A DNA stretch of 64,000 nt from assembly GCA_030426085.1 (NCBI GenBank), contig JAUHYW010000011.1:1-64000 (forward strand), in the 5' to 3' direction. Shown piece by piece: positions 25,798-36,200 of this stretch. The position numbers were made by a program, and so were the translations under genes. The notes below the pieces were generated by a model that saw nothing but the letters and a program-made list of their open reading frames with translations, ran no database searches and was not told the origin of the DNA. The DNA comes from a bacterium (GTDB lineage: Bacteria; Myxococcota_A; Bradymonadia; UBA7976; UBA1532). Positions within the stretch are counted from its first letter, which is position 1. Each line of letters opens with the position of its first letter.

Positions 25798-27246
25798 ATG
25801 AGACCGAACCGACGAACCGTGCTCTCCGGCCTGGGCGCCGGCGCCTTGTTGGGCGGCCTGGGCGGGCCGCTGATCCGATCGGCCCGGGCGAGCGCCCTGG
25901 GCACCTACAGCCTGTCCGGCGGGCCGTACAAAGTGTTGGAGATCTTCCTGTCGGGCGCGCTGAGCCACCAGGAGACGATCTGGATGACCGACGAGGACGG
26001 CCCCGGCTGGCTGGACCTCGACGACCCGGCGAGCTGGGGCGCGGTCCCGCACGGGTCGTCCATCGAGCTGGTCGGCGACGCGGGGGGCAGCACGGTGTGG
26101 CTGGGCGGCATGTGCACCCCGCTGACCACCGGGACCTGGCTCGACGCCACCCGGGTGGTGGCTCTGGGTCACGACCAGCCGGCGCACGCCGCGGCGATCC
26201 CGTTCGCCCTCGGCGGCCACACCATCGGTCGCCCGGCGCGGGCCGGGCTGGGCGCGGCGATCGGGCGGCGGGCGGCCGAGCTCGGGGCGACGGGCCCGGT
26301 GTCGTTCGTCCTGCACGGCGGCAGCCGGGCGGTGGCCCGCCACGCGCTGGCGACCGGCCTGCACGACAGCGCGTATCGCCCGGTCGAGCTCGCGCTGGGC
26401 AGCGGCGGAGCCAAGGTCGTGGGGCAGCTCATCGCCCGGGGGGGCGAGAGCTACCGCGGGGGGCTGCTCGACCTGTTCGGTGATCGCTATGCCCAGCGGC
26501 TGACCGGCTTCTCCGGCCAGCGGGTCCGCTCGCTGGCCTTCGCCGATCACGACGCCGCCCGGCGCCAGCTCGGCGAGGCCGGGGCCTGGGCCACCGATCT
26601 GGCCGACATCACCGACACCGACGTGAGCGACCTGTCCGCCGGCAGCCTGCTGGACTACACCGACATGACCTGGACCACCGCGGTCGACGCCGCGCAACGG
26701 GAGAACGGCTACATCACCCGCGCGATCGGCCTCGCCCGGGGCCTGCTGGCCGGCTCGGGCGGCCTCGAAGCGCGCCACGTCTGTGTGATCGACGACGGGG
26801 TGGGCCAGGCGGCCAACTACGACAGCCACGCGGCGCAGCACACCAGCCTGGCCGACGCCTTCCAGCGGCAGGCGGGGCAGCTCTGGTGGGTGCTCGCGGC
26901 GCTGACCGGGGCCTACGGCAGCACGCCGCCCACCGACACCCTGATCGTGATCCACACCGAGTTTGGCCGGCACAAGTTCCAGGCCACCGGCACCGAACAC
27001 CAGACGAGCAGCTACGCGGTCATGCTGATCGGGGGGCCGACCGGGGACGGCGTGGGCGGCGGCATCAACGCCAACCGCGAGACGCTCGTCCCGGACGGCG
27101 CCACCCGCCCCCCCGGGCCGAGCGAGCTGCACGCCGCGGTCCTGTGCGCCGCCGGGGTCGATCCGACCGACGCGGACTGCTTCGGCACGGGCGGCCTGGC
27201 CTACGCCGACACGACGTCCCTCCTCGCCGACATCCTGGGGGTCTGA
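25798..27246 (+). CDS. DUF1501 family Tat-exported protein
   Basis: 482 aa from ATG 25798 (GAGGGGG upstream). The N-terminus RRTVLSGLGAGALLGGLGG is a twin-arginine signal. The body matches DUF1501, alkaline-phosphatase/sulfatase-superfamily-like: YKVLEIFLSGALSHQE near the N-terminus, VIDDGVGQAANYDSH (motif for FGGWDTH) and LIVIHTEFGRHKF... GTEHQTSSYAVMLIGG late in the chain. DUF1501 genes are regularly paired with a large DUF1549/DUF1800-type partner, and here the next gene begins 1 nt after the stop. The exact reaction is unknown; it probably acts in the periplasm on folded, cofactor-bearing substrates. Confidence 0.85.
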   Translation: MRPNRRTVLSGLGAGALLGGLGGPLIRSARASALGTYSLSGGPYKVLEIFLSGALSHQETIWMTDEDGPGWLDLDDPASWGAVPHGSSIELVGDAGGSTVWLGGMCTPLTTGTWLDATRVVALGHDQPAHAAAIPFALGGHTIGRPARAGLGAAIGRRAAELGATGPVSFVLHGGSRAVARHALATGLHDSAYRPVELALGSGGAKVVGQLIARGGESYRGGLLDLFGDRYAQRLTGFSGQRVRSLAFADHDAARRQLGEAGAWATDLADITDTDVSDLSAGSLLDYTDMTWTTAVDAAQRENGYITRAIGLARGLLAGSGGLEARHVCVIDDGVGQAANYDSHAAQHTSLADAFQRQAGQLWWVLAALTGAYGSTPPTDTLIVIHTEFGRHKFQATGTEHQTSSYAVMLIGGPTGDGVGGGINANRETLVPDGATRPPGPSELHAAVLCAAGVDPTDADCFGTGGLAYADTTSLLADILGV

Positions 27247-27247
27247 C

Positions 27248-30200
27248 ATGCGCCCGGTCACCCTCACCGCCCTGTCGTGCGCCCTGGCCGCGCTCGCCGT
27301 CGGCTGCGAGCCGATCCCCGACGCGGGCGGCCCCGCCGTCGGCCGCTCCGCCGAGGCCCTGTCGCCCTTCCCCCCGGTCGCGAAGGCCGGCCCGGTCGCC
27401 TTCGCCCACCAGCTCGTGCCGACCCTGCTCGGTCGGCGGGTGCGCAACGGCCTCGAGCTGCACGCGCTGGCCCTCGCCCTCGACCAGACCGACGAGGCGA
27501 CCCTCGCCGACGCGCTCTACGGCTCGCCGGACTATGTCGAGTACTGGACCCAGCTCCTCGTCGACCGGCTGAAGGTCAGCCGCGAGACCGCCGAGGCGCG
27601 CACCGCCCAGCCGGCGAAGTGCTACCAGGCCAGCGCCCACGACGACGCGACCCTGATCGCCTACGCCCAGCACATCGCCGACACCCACCAGGGGCCGCAC
27701 GACCCGCTGCCGGCGGCGCTGACCGGGCTGAGCTTCACCCCGGCCGACGTCATCCGGGGGGCGGTGCTCATCGACGACCTGCGGGTCGTGCAGCGGGCCT
27801 ATCTGTTCCCCATGCTGATGTACGAGGTGCGGGTCGACAGCGCCGCCGGCAGCCGGTCGCGGGACGCGGGCCAGGCGCTGCTCGACGTCTACCTCGGCCG
27901 GGACGACGAGTGCCTGGAGTGCCACAGCAGCAGCTTCTCGATGACCGACGCCTGGAGCACGCTCGATCGCCACCGGCCGCTGGACATCGACCTCGAGGGC
28001 TCGCTCTTCAGCCGGAACGAGGGCGCGGACTGGGTCTACGGGGGGCAGGTCGGCGAGCCCGAGATGCAGCTCCTCGACGGGGTCTTCGACCAGGGCATGT
28101 TCGGCGGCGACGTACCGTGGGGCTTCGACCCGGACTGCGTCGCCAACGACACCCGCAGCGGGTTCGAGTCCGTCACCACGACCATGCCGAGTGTCGGGGA
28201 CGGGCCCTTCGGCATGCGCAGCGTGGCCAACATCGTCGACCTCGAAGGGACCCTGACCGCCGGGCTGTACCGCCTCAGTTCGCCGTCGGACCTCAGCGAC
28301 CGCGGCGCCTGGGCCATTGGCTGGCCTTCCCCCGACTATCCCGGCAGCACCACGTGCGACGGCTGCCACAACGGCGGGTCGGAGGTGTGGCAGGGGCCGG
28401 TGCACGCAGAGCTGATGCCCAAGCGCTCCGACGGGCGCATCCTCGCCGCGGTCACCCGGGGCTACGGCACCGAGATGAGCGCCCAGGTCGCCACCTACGC
28501 CGCGGGGGTGTCGCTGCTGCTCGCGATCCGGGCGACCCACCCGGCCTACAACGGCGACGCCCCGCCGGTGGTGGCCGACGGGGACGAGGATCTGGCGTTG
28601 GCCTACGGCGCCGCGGCCGACCTGTCGTCCGACCTCATCGACATCCTCTCGGGCAGCCCGCCGGTGCTCGAGCACGGCCAGCCGCGGACCGCCGCCCAGA
28701 GGAACCTGCTCGAGTCGACGACCCGCACCCTCGTCGAGAGCGGCTGGTCGCTGCGGGCGGTGCTGACCGGCTGGGTCACCTCGAAGTACTTCAACCGGGC
28801 CCCGCCGGAGGACACCCCGCTGGGGTACGAGCAGATGTTCCTGCCCGCCTTCTACCCGTGGGTGCTCTATGGGGAGGCCTCGTCCCAGACCAACACCACC
28901 GGTGATCTGGTGCACCGCTGGCCGGTGCCCAACCTCTTCCTCTCGGCGGCCCACGCCCTGGAGTGGCCGACCACCGAGCTGCACCCCGACCCGGTGGCCT
29001 ACCCCAGCCGCGACGCCCAGACCCGCATGGGCCGCTACACCTCGAGCATCGCCGAGGGCTTCTCCGACATCAGCCTGCTGTCGCTGCTGGCCTGGGAGTG
29101 GGCCGGCTGGGCCGGCTGCGCTGGCTGCGCCGCGCTGACGGCCGCCAACCCGATCCACGGGGACCGGCCCAAGTGGATCGCGGTGACCTCGCTGCCCGCC
29201 GACTATGTGGCCGGCGGGAACTGCTGCATCTACACCCCCAGCCTCGATCCCGAGCGCACGGCCAGCGCGGCGTTCACCGCCGCCGAGGGCGACCCGGCGA
29301 GCGCGGGCTGTCAGAGCCGGGGGGGCACGGTGCAGGTGCCGTACGGCGTCGAGACCTGCTGGACCGACTGGGTCGACCGCCTCAGCGCACAGATGGCCGA
29401 CGGCACCTGCCCCGGGCTGACGATCGAAGACGCCCTGGCCATCGTGCGCGACCGCATGCTCGGCGACCCGCAGATGCTCGACGGCGAGCTGGCCGCGGCG
29501 CTGGCCGACGTGAGCTGCGGGGCCGGGAGCGGCCTGGACTGCGCGGGGGAGGCGCCCGACACGGTCACCCTCGACAGCGACGCCGCGCAGTTCCTGCGGC
29601 GCTACGCCCACACCCTCATGGCGACCCCCGACTTCATGCTGGCCGGGCTGCCGACGGTGACCGCGCTGCCCGACGAGCTGCCATGCTACGGGTGCGCCGA
29701 CGGCGAGCCGTGCACCGTGGACGACTACGCCGACGTCATCGACGGCTGGCTGACCGGCGCCGGCCACGGGGCGCTGGTCTCGGGGCTGGTCGCCTGGTGG
29801 CGCTTCCCCGACTTCGCCGCCGATCGCATCGAGTTCGAGGCGCTCAACCGGGGGGTGCAGCGGCCCATCGAAGAGACCATGCAGTACGTGGACTACGGGG
29901 CCCAGATCGTGACCTGGCCCGTGCCGCCGCTGGCCTACGGCGAGCGGGTGGCGACCGACGTCGAGATCGGGTTCGGGCTCCGCTGGTTCGCCTTCGACGC
30001 CAACCCCGAGGCGCTGCCCGACGCCCGCCCCGAGGACGACCGGGCGCTGGGGATCACCGGCCGGGGCCCGGGGCTGCCGACGGGCTACGGGTCGACCTAC
30101 GCCGCGCTGAGCGCCGCGCCGCCGCCGTTCGCCCACGTCGAGGGGCCGGTGGTCGAGATGCGGATGAGCGACTTCGACCCCCAGGCGTGGCCCGCCGGGG

Positions 30201-30463
30201 GCGCGGTGATGGGCTGGGTCGACGACGTGCTCGGCCCGGCGGCGCCCCCGGGCTTCGCCCAGGACTACCAGATGTTCGGCCCGCAGCACGTCGACCTGCT
30301 CTTCGGGCCCCAGGCGCTCGGGGTGCGGGTAGCCTGGTCGATGGCGCCGCCCGGTCCGCCGCCGCCGCCGCCGCCCCCGCCGCCGCCCCCGCCGCCCGAT
30401 GGCGGCCCGCTCCCGCCGCCGCCCGATGGGGGTCAGCCGCCGCCCGACGGCGGCCCCGCCTGA
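27248..30463 (+). CDS. Large haem-motif lipoprotein paired with DUF1501
   Basis: 1071 aa from ATG 27248. Lipobox AVGC. The first ~200 residues (HQLVPTLLGRRVRNG... LYGSPDYVEYWTQLLVDRLKVS) resemble DUF1549-like partners of DUF1501 proteins. Two CxxCH haem-binding motifs are seen: CLECH at C222-H226 and CDGCH at C370-H374. Other Cys pairs (CAGC, CCIY, CYGC) are scattered. The C-terminus is poly-Pro (about residues 1038-1050) and then PPPPDGG repeats. The pair with the upstream Tat protein suggests a periplasmic redox or degradative complex. Haem attachment is inferred from motifs. Confidence 0.75.
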   Translation: MRPVTLTALSCALAALAVGCEPIPDAGGPAVGRSAEALSPFPPVAKAGPVAFAHQLVPTLLGRRVRNGLELHALALALDQTDEATLADALYGSPDYVEYWTQLLVDRLKVSRETAEARTAQPAKCYQASAHDDATLIAYAQHIADTHQGPHDPLPAALTGLSFTPADVIRGAVLIDDLRVVQRAYLFPMLMYEVRVDSAAGSRSRDAGQALLDVYLGRDDECLECHSSSFSMTDAWSTLDRHRPLDIDLEGSLFSRNEGADWVYGGQVGEPEMQLLDGVFDQGMFGGDVPWGFDPDCVANDTRSGFESVTTTMPSVGDGPFGMRSVANIVDLEGTLTAGLYRLSSPSDLSDRGAWAIGWPSPDYPGSTTCDGCHNGGSEVWQGPVHAELMPKRSDGRILAAVTRGYGTEMSAQVATYAAGVSLLLAIRATHPAYNGDAPPVVADGDEDLALAYGAAADLSSDLIDILSGSPPVLEHGQPRTAAQRNLLESTTRTLVESGWSLRAVLTGWVTSKYFNRAPPEDTPLGYEQMFLPAFYPWVLYGEASSQTNTTGDLVHRWPVPNLFLSAAHALEWPTTELHPDPVAYPSRDAQTRMGRYTSSIAEGFSDISLLSLLAWEWAGWAGCAGCAALTAANPIHGDRPKWIAVTSLPADYVAGGNCCIYTPSLDPERTASAAFTAAEGDPASAGCQSRGGTVQVPYGVETCWTDWVDRLSAQMADGTCPGLTIEDALAIVRDRMLGDPQMLDGELAAALADVSCGAGSGLDCAGEAPDTVTLDSDAAQFLRRYAHTLMATPDFMLAGLPTVTALPDELPCYGCADGEPCTVDDYADVIDGWLTGAGHGALVSGLVAWWRFPDFAADRIEFEALNRGVQRPIEETMQYVDYGAQIVTWPVPPLAYGERVATDVEIGFGLRWFAFDANPEALPDARPEDDRALGITGRGPGLPTGYGSTYAALSAAPPPFAHVEGPVVEMRMSDFDPQAWPAGGAVMGWVDDVLGPAAPPGFAQDYQMFGPQHVDLLFGPQALGVRVAWSMAPPGPPPPPPPPPPPPPPDGGPLPPPPDGGQPPPDGGPA

Positions 30464-30470
30464 GCGCCGG

Positions 30471-33218
30471 TCAGCGCGCCCGGGGCGACAGCCGCAGGGC
30501 CAGCAGCCAGCGGGCGCAGCGCACGGTCAGCTCGGCCGTCGCCCGCACGTCGGCCTCGGCCAGCAGGCGGGCCGCCCGCCCGTGATCGTCGGCCGCGTCC
30601 ACGATCGCCAGGAACAGCCCGGTCGCCTCGGCGATCGACGGCGCCGGCGGCGGGGGCCCCCGGCGGGCGTCGGCCGCCCGGTGCCGGGCCAGCGCCTGCT
30701 CCCCGGCCATCGCCGCCAGCGCCGCGCTGCACGCCTCGGCCAGCGCCCGCAGGGCCGGGGCGGCGCCCACCGCGTCCCGGGCCGCCGCGTCGACCAGCGC
30801 CCGCCCCGCCTCGGCCCGACCGGCCAGGACCCCCGCCAGCCCGGCCAGGATCCCGTTCTGCAGCGCCACCCCCCGCAGCGCCAGGGCCCGCTGTCGGCGC
30901 ACCGCCTCGGCGAGGTGCTCGGCGGCCTCGGCGAACGCCTCGTGGTGCAGGGCGATGTAGCCGTCGACCGCGACCCCGATGGCGTCGGTGGCCCGATCGC
31001 CGATGCGGCCGGCGACCCGGCGGGCCTCGGCGGCGCAGCGGCGGGCCTCGGGCCAGCGGCCCCGCTGCACGAAGGTGAGCGCGAGGTTGGCCAGCGCCGG
31101 GGCGAGCAGGTCGTCGACCCCCGCCCGGCGGTAGGCGTCGACCGCGTCCAGCGCGTGGCCCATGGCCCGGTCGGGGCGCCCGGCGCGGTAGGCGATGCGG
31201 GCCCGGATCATGCGCGCCGCCGCCCGGCCGACCGGGTCGCCGGCCTCGACGAAGGCCGCGTCGGCCGCCTCGGCCAGCGCCGCGCTGCGGGCGGGGTCGG
31301 GCGCGCAGCGGGCGGCGTCGAGCAGCACCGCGGCCCGCGTCGGCGCCGGCAGCCGCTCGCGATCGGCCAGGCTCTCGGCGAGCGCCGCCCAGCCGTCGGC
31401 CGGCGATCCCTGGCGCACGGCGTGGCGGGCCCGGGCGCAGGCCAGCCGGGCCCGCCACGCCGGGCTCGCCCCGTCGCCCGCGCCCTCGACCGCGGCCCGG
31501 GCGACCGCGAAGGGCCCGGTGCGGGCGAAGACCGCCGACAGCGTCACCGCCAGCGCCGCCCGGTCGTCCGGGGGCAGGTCGCCCGCGCCGGCGGCCGCCC
31601 GCAGGTCGTGCCGCTCGGCGGTGATCGGGCCCATGCGCCGGGCCCGCTCGGCCAGCGAGGCGGTGGCGAACCCGACCGCTCGCTCGACGCACCACGCCCG
31701 ATGGCGGGCGGCGGTGGCGGCGGCCTCGCCGGCCGCGTCCAGCCGCAGCGCCAGCCAGCCGCGCACGGTCTCGAAGAGCGCCAGCCGCCCGGCGACCGGC
31801 GCCCGGACGAGACTCAGCCGCACCAGCCCGTGCAGGGCGTCGAGCGTGTCCGGCTCGGCGCACACCCGCTCGGCGGCCTCGGCGGTGAAGCCGCCCCGGA
31901 AGACCGCGCACCGCCGGGCGACCCGCCGCTGGCGCGGGTCGAGCAGGGCCCACGAGCCGGCCAGCACCCGGTCGACGGCGCCGTGGCGGCCCTCGTCGCC
32001 CGGGCGGCTGAGCAGGCGCACGCGGGCCGCCGGATCGTCCAGCCGGGCCAGCAGCGCCGCCGGTGGCAGCAGGCGGGCCCGCTCGGCGGCCAGGACGACG
32101 GCCAGCGGCAGGCGGTCGACGCGCTCGACCAGCGGGCCGATGGCCGGGTCGTCGCCCAGCCCCGAGCGGTGGCGGAAGAGCGCGGCGGCGGCGTCGGCGT
32201 CGAGCGGGCCCGGGGCGTACACCCCCTCGGCCGGGTGGCCCGTCGCCCGGCGGGCGGTCGCGATCACCGACAGCGCGGGCGCCGCCGTCAGCCACGCCGC
32301 GATCCGGGGGCCAGGGTCGGGCGCGCGATCGAGGTCGTCGAGCACCAGCAGCGCGCGCCCCCGGGCGATCAACGCGGGGGTCGGGTCGGGGGCGCCGGGC
32401 AGCCCCAGCGCCCGGGCGACGGCGGCGCCGATGGGGTCGGCGTCGTCGGTGTCGGCGTCGCCCAGCGCGCACAGCCAGGCCCCGCCCGGTCGGCAGCGGG
32501 GCAGCAGCCGCCGGGCGCAGGCCACCGCCAGCCGGGTCTTGCCCGCGCCGCCGGGCCCCACCAGGGTCACCCACCGGCCCGCCGCCAGGGCCCGCTCGAC
32601 CGCCGCGATCGCCGCCTCCCGCCCGAAGAGTCGATCGCCCTCGGGGCCCAGGTCGTGGGGCGGCAGCGCCTCGGGGGCCGGCGCGGGCACGAAGCGGTAG
32701 CCGATCCCGTGGGCCGTCAGCAGGTGGGTCGGCCGGCGGCGGTCGCGCTCGATCTTGGCCCGCAGCCGGCGCACCGCCGTGTCCAGCGCCCGGGTCCGCA
32801 CCCCCGGCCCGACCCCCCACACGTCCCGCAGCAGGTCGGCCCGGCTCACCGTGCGCCCCTCGGCCCGCAGCAGGCGCCGCAGCAGGGCCGCCTCGACCGC
32901 GGTCAGCGGGGTGACCTCGCCCCGGACCACCCGCTCGCCCGTCAGATCGACCCGCCCGTCGGCCAGGGGCACCTCGACCGCCGCCGGCCGGCTCAGCAGC
33001 GCCTCGAGCCGCCGCCGCAGGCCGTCCCCGATGCGATCGGCGACCACCCCCAGCGCGCCGGGCGGGACCCCGATCAGCCGCTCCTCGGCGAGCACGATGT
33101 CCGGGGGGGCGGCGCCCGCCTGCCACAGCCGGTGCCCCGCGTCGCGCACCAGCGCCCGGGCGTCGGCCAGCCAGCCGGGCGAGCGCCCGTCGAGGCGGAT
33201 GTTCAAGGCGTCGCGCAC
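30471..33218 (-). CDS. AfsR/SARP-like STAND regulator (wHTH-NTPase-helical repeats)
   Basis: 915 aa from GTG 33218. Residues ~85-177 are an OmpR/PhoB-type winged helix (VEAALLRRLLRAEGRTVSRADLLRDVW with key WG and YRF residues). Residues ~195-500 are an NB-ARC-like ATPase: P-loop GPGGAGKT at 221-228, Walker B LLVLDDLD at ~289-296, IATARR sensor. The C-terminal ~380 residues are Ala/Leu/Arg-rich helical repeats of TPR type. It is a single-component activator that would oligomerise on sensing a ligand. It is 18 bp downstream of the VWA lipoprotein gene on the same strand, so probably co-transcribed. Candidate binding repeats are at 36636-36653. Confidence 0.85.
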   Translation of the reverse strand: MRDALNIRLDGRSPGWLADARALVRDAGHRLWQAGAAPPDIVLAEERLIGVPPGALGVVADRIGDGLRRRLEALLSRPAAVEVPLADGRVDLTGERVVRGEVTPLTAVEAALLRRLLRAEGRTVSRADLLRDVWGVGPGVRTRALDTAVRRLRAKIERDRRRPTHLLTAHGIGYRFVPAPAPEALPPHDLGPEGDRLFGREAAIAAVERALAAGRWVTLVGPGGAGKTRLAVACARRLLPRCRPGGAWLCALGDADTDDADPIGAAVARALGLPGAPDPTPALIARGRALLVLDDLDRAPDPGPRIAAWLTAAPALSVIATARRATGHPAEGVYAPGPLDADAAAALFRHRSGLGDDPAIGPLVERVDRLPLAVVLAAERARLLPPAALLARLDDPAARVRLLSRPGDEGRHGAVDRVLAGSWALLDPRQRRVARRCAVFRGGFTAEAAERVCAEPDTLDALHGLVRLSLVRAPVAGRLALFETVRGWLALRLDAAGEAAATAARHRAWCVERAVGFATASLAERARRMGPITAERHDLRAAAGAGDLPPDDRAALAVTLSAVFARTGPFAVARAAVEGAGDGASPAWRARLACARARHAVRQGSPADGWAALAESLADRERLPAPTRAAVLLDAARCAPDPARSAALAEAADAAFVEAGDPVGRAAARMIRARIAYRAGRPDRAMGHALDAVDAYRRAGVDDLLAPALANLALTFVQRGRWPEARRCAAEARRVAGRIGDRATDAIGVAVDGYIALHHEAFAEAAEHLAEAVRRQRALALRGVALQNGILAGLAGVLAGRAEAGRALVDAAARDAVGAAPALRALAEACSAALAAMAGEQALARHRAADARRGPPPPAPSIAEATGLFLAIVDAADDHGRAARLLAEADVRATAELTVRCARWLLALRLSPRAR

Positions 33219-33236
33219 CGGCCGATCATAGCGCCC

Positions 33237-36200
33237 TCACGGCGCCCGGGGCCCCCGGACCGGCACGGTGACCCACAGGTCGTAGGCCCGATCGGTGCCG
33301 GGGTTGCTCAGCGTCAGGTCGTAGCTGCCCCCGTCGAGCGTGACGGTGGAGAACAGCGACGCGCAGCGGCCCTCGGCGGCGTGCACCTCGGCCCCCTGCT
33401 CGTCGACGATCGCCAGCTCCAGCGCGCCGACGCAGGCCTGGTTGAGCAGGACCGGGAAGATCGCGACCTCCAGCTCGGTCCGCTCGACGAGGGTCAGGTC
33501 GAAGAGCGCCGGCCGGGCGCCGAAGGCCCGGACGACGAGCGCCTCCTGCTCCAGCAGCCGGCAGCGCCCCCCCAGCCCCTGCCAGCAGTCGACGTCCGCC
33601 GCCCGACACAGGCCGACCGAGGGCTCGCAGCCGTCGCGGCAGAAGTAGGGCCGGTGCACCCCCTCGCCGAGGTAGGCGAAGCTGACGTCTTCGGCGGGGC
33701 AGGCGGGGCTGCCGGTCCGGGGCGGGCCGCAGTTGGGGTCGACCCCGTCGCCCGCCCGCCCGGCGCGGTCGCTGCGGACCATCTCGCACTCGCCGAGCCA
33801 GCCGGCGCCGGCGCAGTCCAGGGCGTAGGTCACCCGCCCGGCGGGGTGGGCCCCCGGCACCCGGGCCTGCTGCCGGCCCGTGCTGCTGTAGCCCAGCAGG
33901 AAGCACGCCGTCAGGACCCCCCAGTCGTCGATCGCGGTCACCCCGCCCCAGCCGTCGGGCCCCCGCACGTAGAGCACGCCGTCGAGTTCGTAGGCGTCCC
34001 CGACGACCTCCGACGGGCAGCGGCCGTTGTAGACCTGACAGGTGCCGGGGCACTCGACCGCCAGCTCGAAGGCCGCGCCCTGGGCGTCGCACAGCCCCAG
34101 CCCGGCGGCGTCGCACCGCAGGTCGTCGGGCCGGCAGGCGCCGCTCGCGCCGCAGGCGCCCTCGGCGAGCACGCAGATGTCGGGGCACGGCCCGGCGTCC
34201 CAACCCGACCCGTCGGCCCGGCAGGTCTCGACCGTGTCGGCGTCGACGCAGTGGGTCTCGCCCGCCCGGCACACCGCGAAGCAGCCCCCCGGCGCGGCGC
34301 AGCCCAGGGCGCAGTCCTCGCCGCCCGGCCCGAAGCCGTCTCCCGCCGCGTTGCACGCCAGGGCCCGGTCGCCCTCGCAGGCGTAGACCGCCCCGCCCGG
34401 CCGGCACAGCGGGCGGCAGGCGGCGGTGTCCCGATCGCAGCCGAAGTCGCACGCCTCGACCGCTTCGAAGCCGTTCAGATCGGCCCGGCAGCCCAGCCGC
34501 GTATCGCCGTCGCACCGCCGGTCGCCCGCCGCGCAGGGGCAGACCTCGAGGCGGGCGAAGATGTCGCCGAGCGCCGCCGAGAGGGCCGCCTCGTCCTCGA
34601 CGAGGTAGTAGCGGGGCGCGGCGTCCCGGGCCGTGCCCCCGGCCACCGCCACCCGGTCGAGCAGCTCGCCGTTGGCCTGCCGGCTGATGCCCACCGCGAA
34701 CGTGCGCACCCCCCGGGCCCGCAGCGCCTCGACCCGGGCGACCACCCCGTCCTCGTCGGCGCAGGTCTCGTCGCCGTCGGTGATCAGGACGATCGCCTCG
34801 CCCTCGTCGGGGTCGCCGAACGCCGGCTCGACCGCGTCGAACGCCGCCAGGATCGGGGTCTGGGCCGATTGGGCCGGCGGGGGGATGGCCTCGAAGGCCG
34901 CCCCGTTGTCCAGCGCCGGCACCCGGATCGCGCCCGCCGCGCAGTTCGCCGCCTCGGCGGGGAAACCCCGGGCCCCGAGCCGCACCCGCCGGCCGAAGCC
35001 GGCCACCATGTCGTCGAGCGCCCGCCGGGCGAAGGCCCACCGCCCGCCAGCGGTCATCGACGAGGAGCGGTCGACGAGCACCATCACCTCGGGCACTACG
35101 CAGCCGCCTCCGCAGGCGCCGTCGGCGCAGGCCCGGCCCTCGGCGCACGGGATGCGGCGGGACGGCGCGGTGCAGCCCGGCCGCTCGGGGTCGGGCGCGC
35201 ACTGCCGCAACCCGAAGCCGTCGGCGGTGCAGGTCGCCGTCCACGGGGGGCCGCAGTCCTCGAGGCACCGCGGGGCGCAGGCGCCGTCGACGCAGTCGGC
35301 GTCGGCCGGGCACTGGCCGCAGACACCGCCGCAGCCGTCGTCGCCGCAGACCCGGCCGTCGCAGCGCGGCGCGCAGGCGCAGGCCCGGGCCGCCGGATCA
35401 CAGACCTCGCCCGCCGGGCAGCCGCAGTCCGCCGCGCAGGCCGCGCAGTCCTCGCCCGGATCACAGGCCCCGTCCCCGCAGCGCGCCCGGGGAGCGCAGG
35501 CGCCGTCGACGCAGTCGGCGTCGGCCGGGCACTCGCCGCAGAGGCCGCCGCAGCCGTCATCGCCGCAGGCCCGGCCGTCGCAGCGCGGCGCGCAGGCGCA
35601 GGCCCCCTCGGCGCAGACCTCGCCCGCCGGGCAGCCGCAGTCGGCGGGGCAGGCGCCGCAGTCCTCGCCGTGGCCCGCGGTGCAGACCCCGTCGCCGCAG
35701 CACGCGCCGCAGTCGGCGGGGCAGGTCCGGCAGCTCTCGTCGGCGGCGCACTGCCCGTCCCCGCAGGCCGCCGGCGGCGGCACGCAGCGGTCGCCGTCGC
35801 ACACCTCGCCCGCCGGGCAGCCGCAGTCCGCCGGGCACACCCCGCAGCCCTCGCCCGCCTCCGGATCACACGCGCCGTCGCCGCAGCAGGCGCCGCAGTC
35901 GGCGGGGCAGTCGGCGCAGCTCTCACCGGCGCCGCAGGCCCCGTCGCCGCAGCGGGGGCCGTCGTCGAGGCAGCGCCCGGCCGGCGCGTCGCACACCTGA
36001 CCCGCGGGGCAGGGGCAGTCGGCGGGGCAGGTGCCGCAGCCCTCGCCGTGATCCGGGCGGCAGGCGCCGTCGCCGCAGCAGGCGCCGCAGTCGGCGGGGC
36101 AGTCGGCGCAGCTCTCGCCGGCCCCGCACTGCCCGTCGCCGCAGCAGGCGCCGCAGTCGGCGGGGCACGTCGCGCAGTCCTCGTCGTCTCCGCACGCGCC

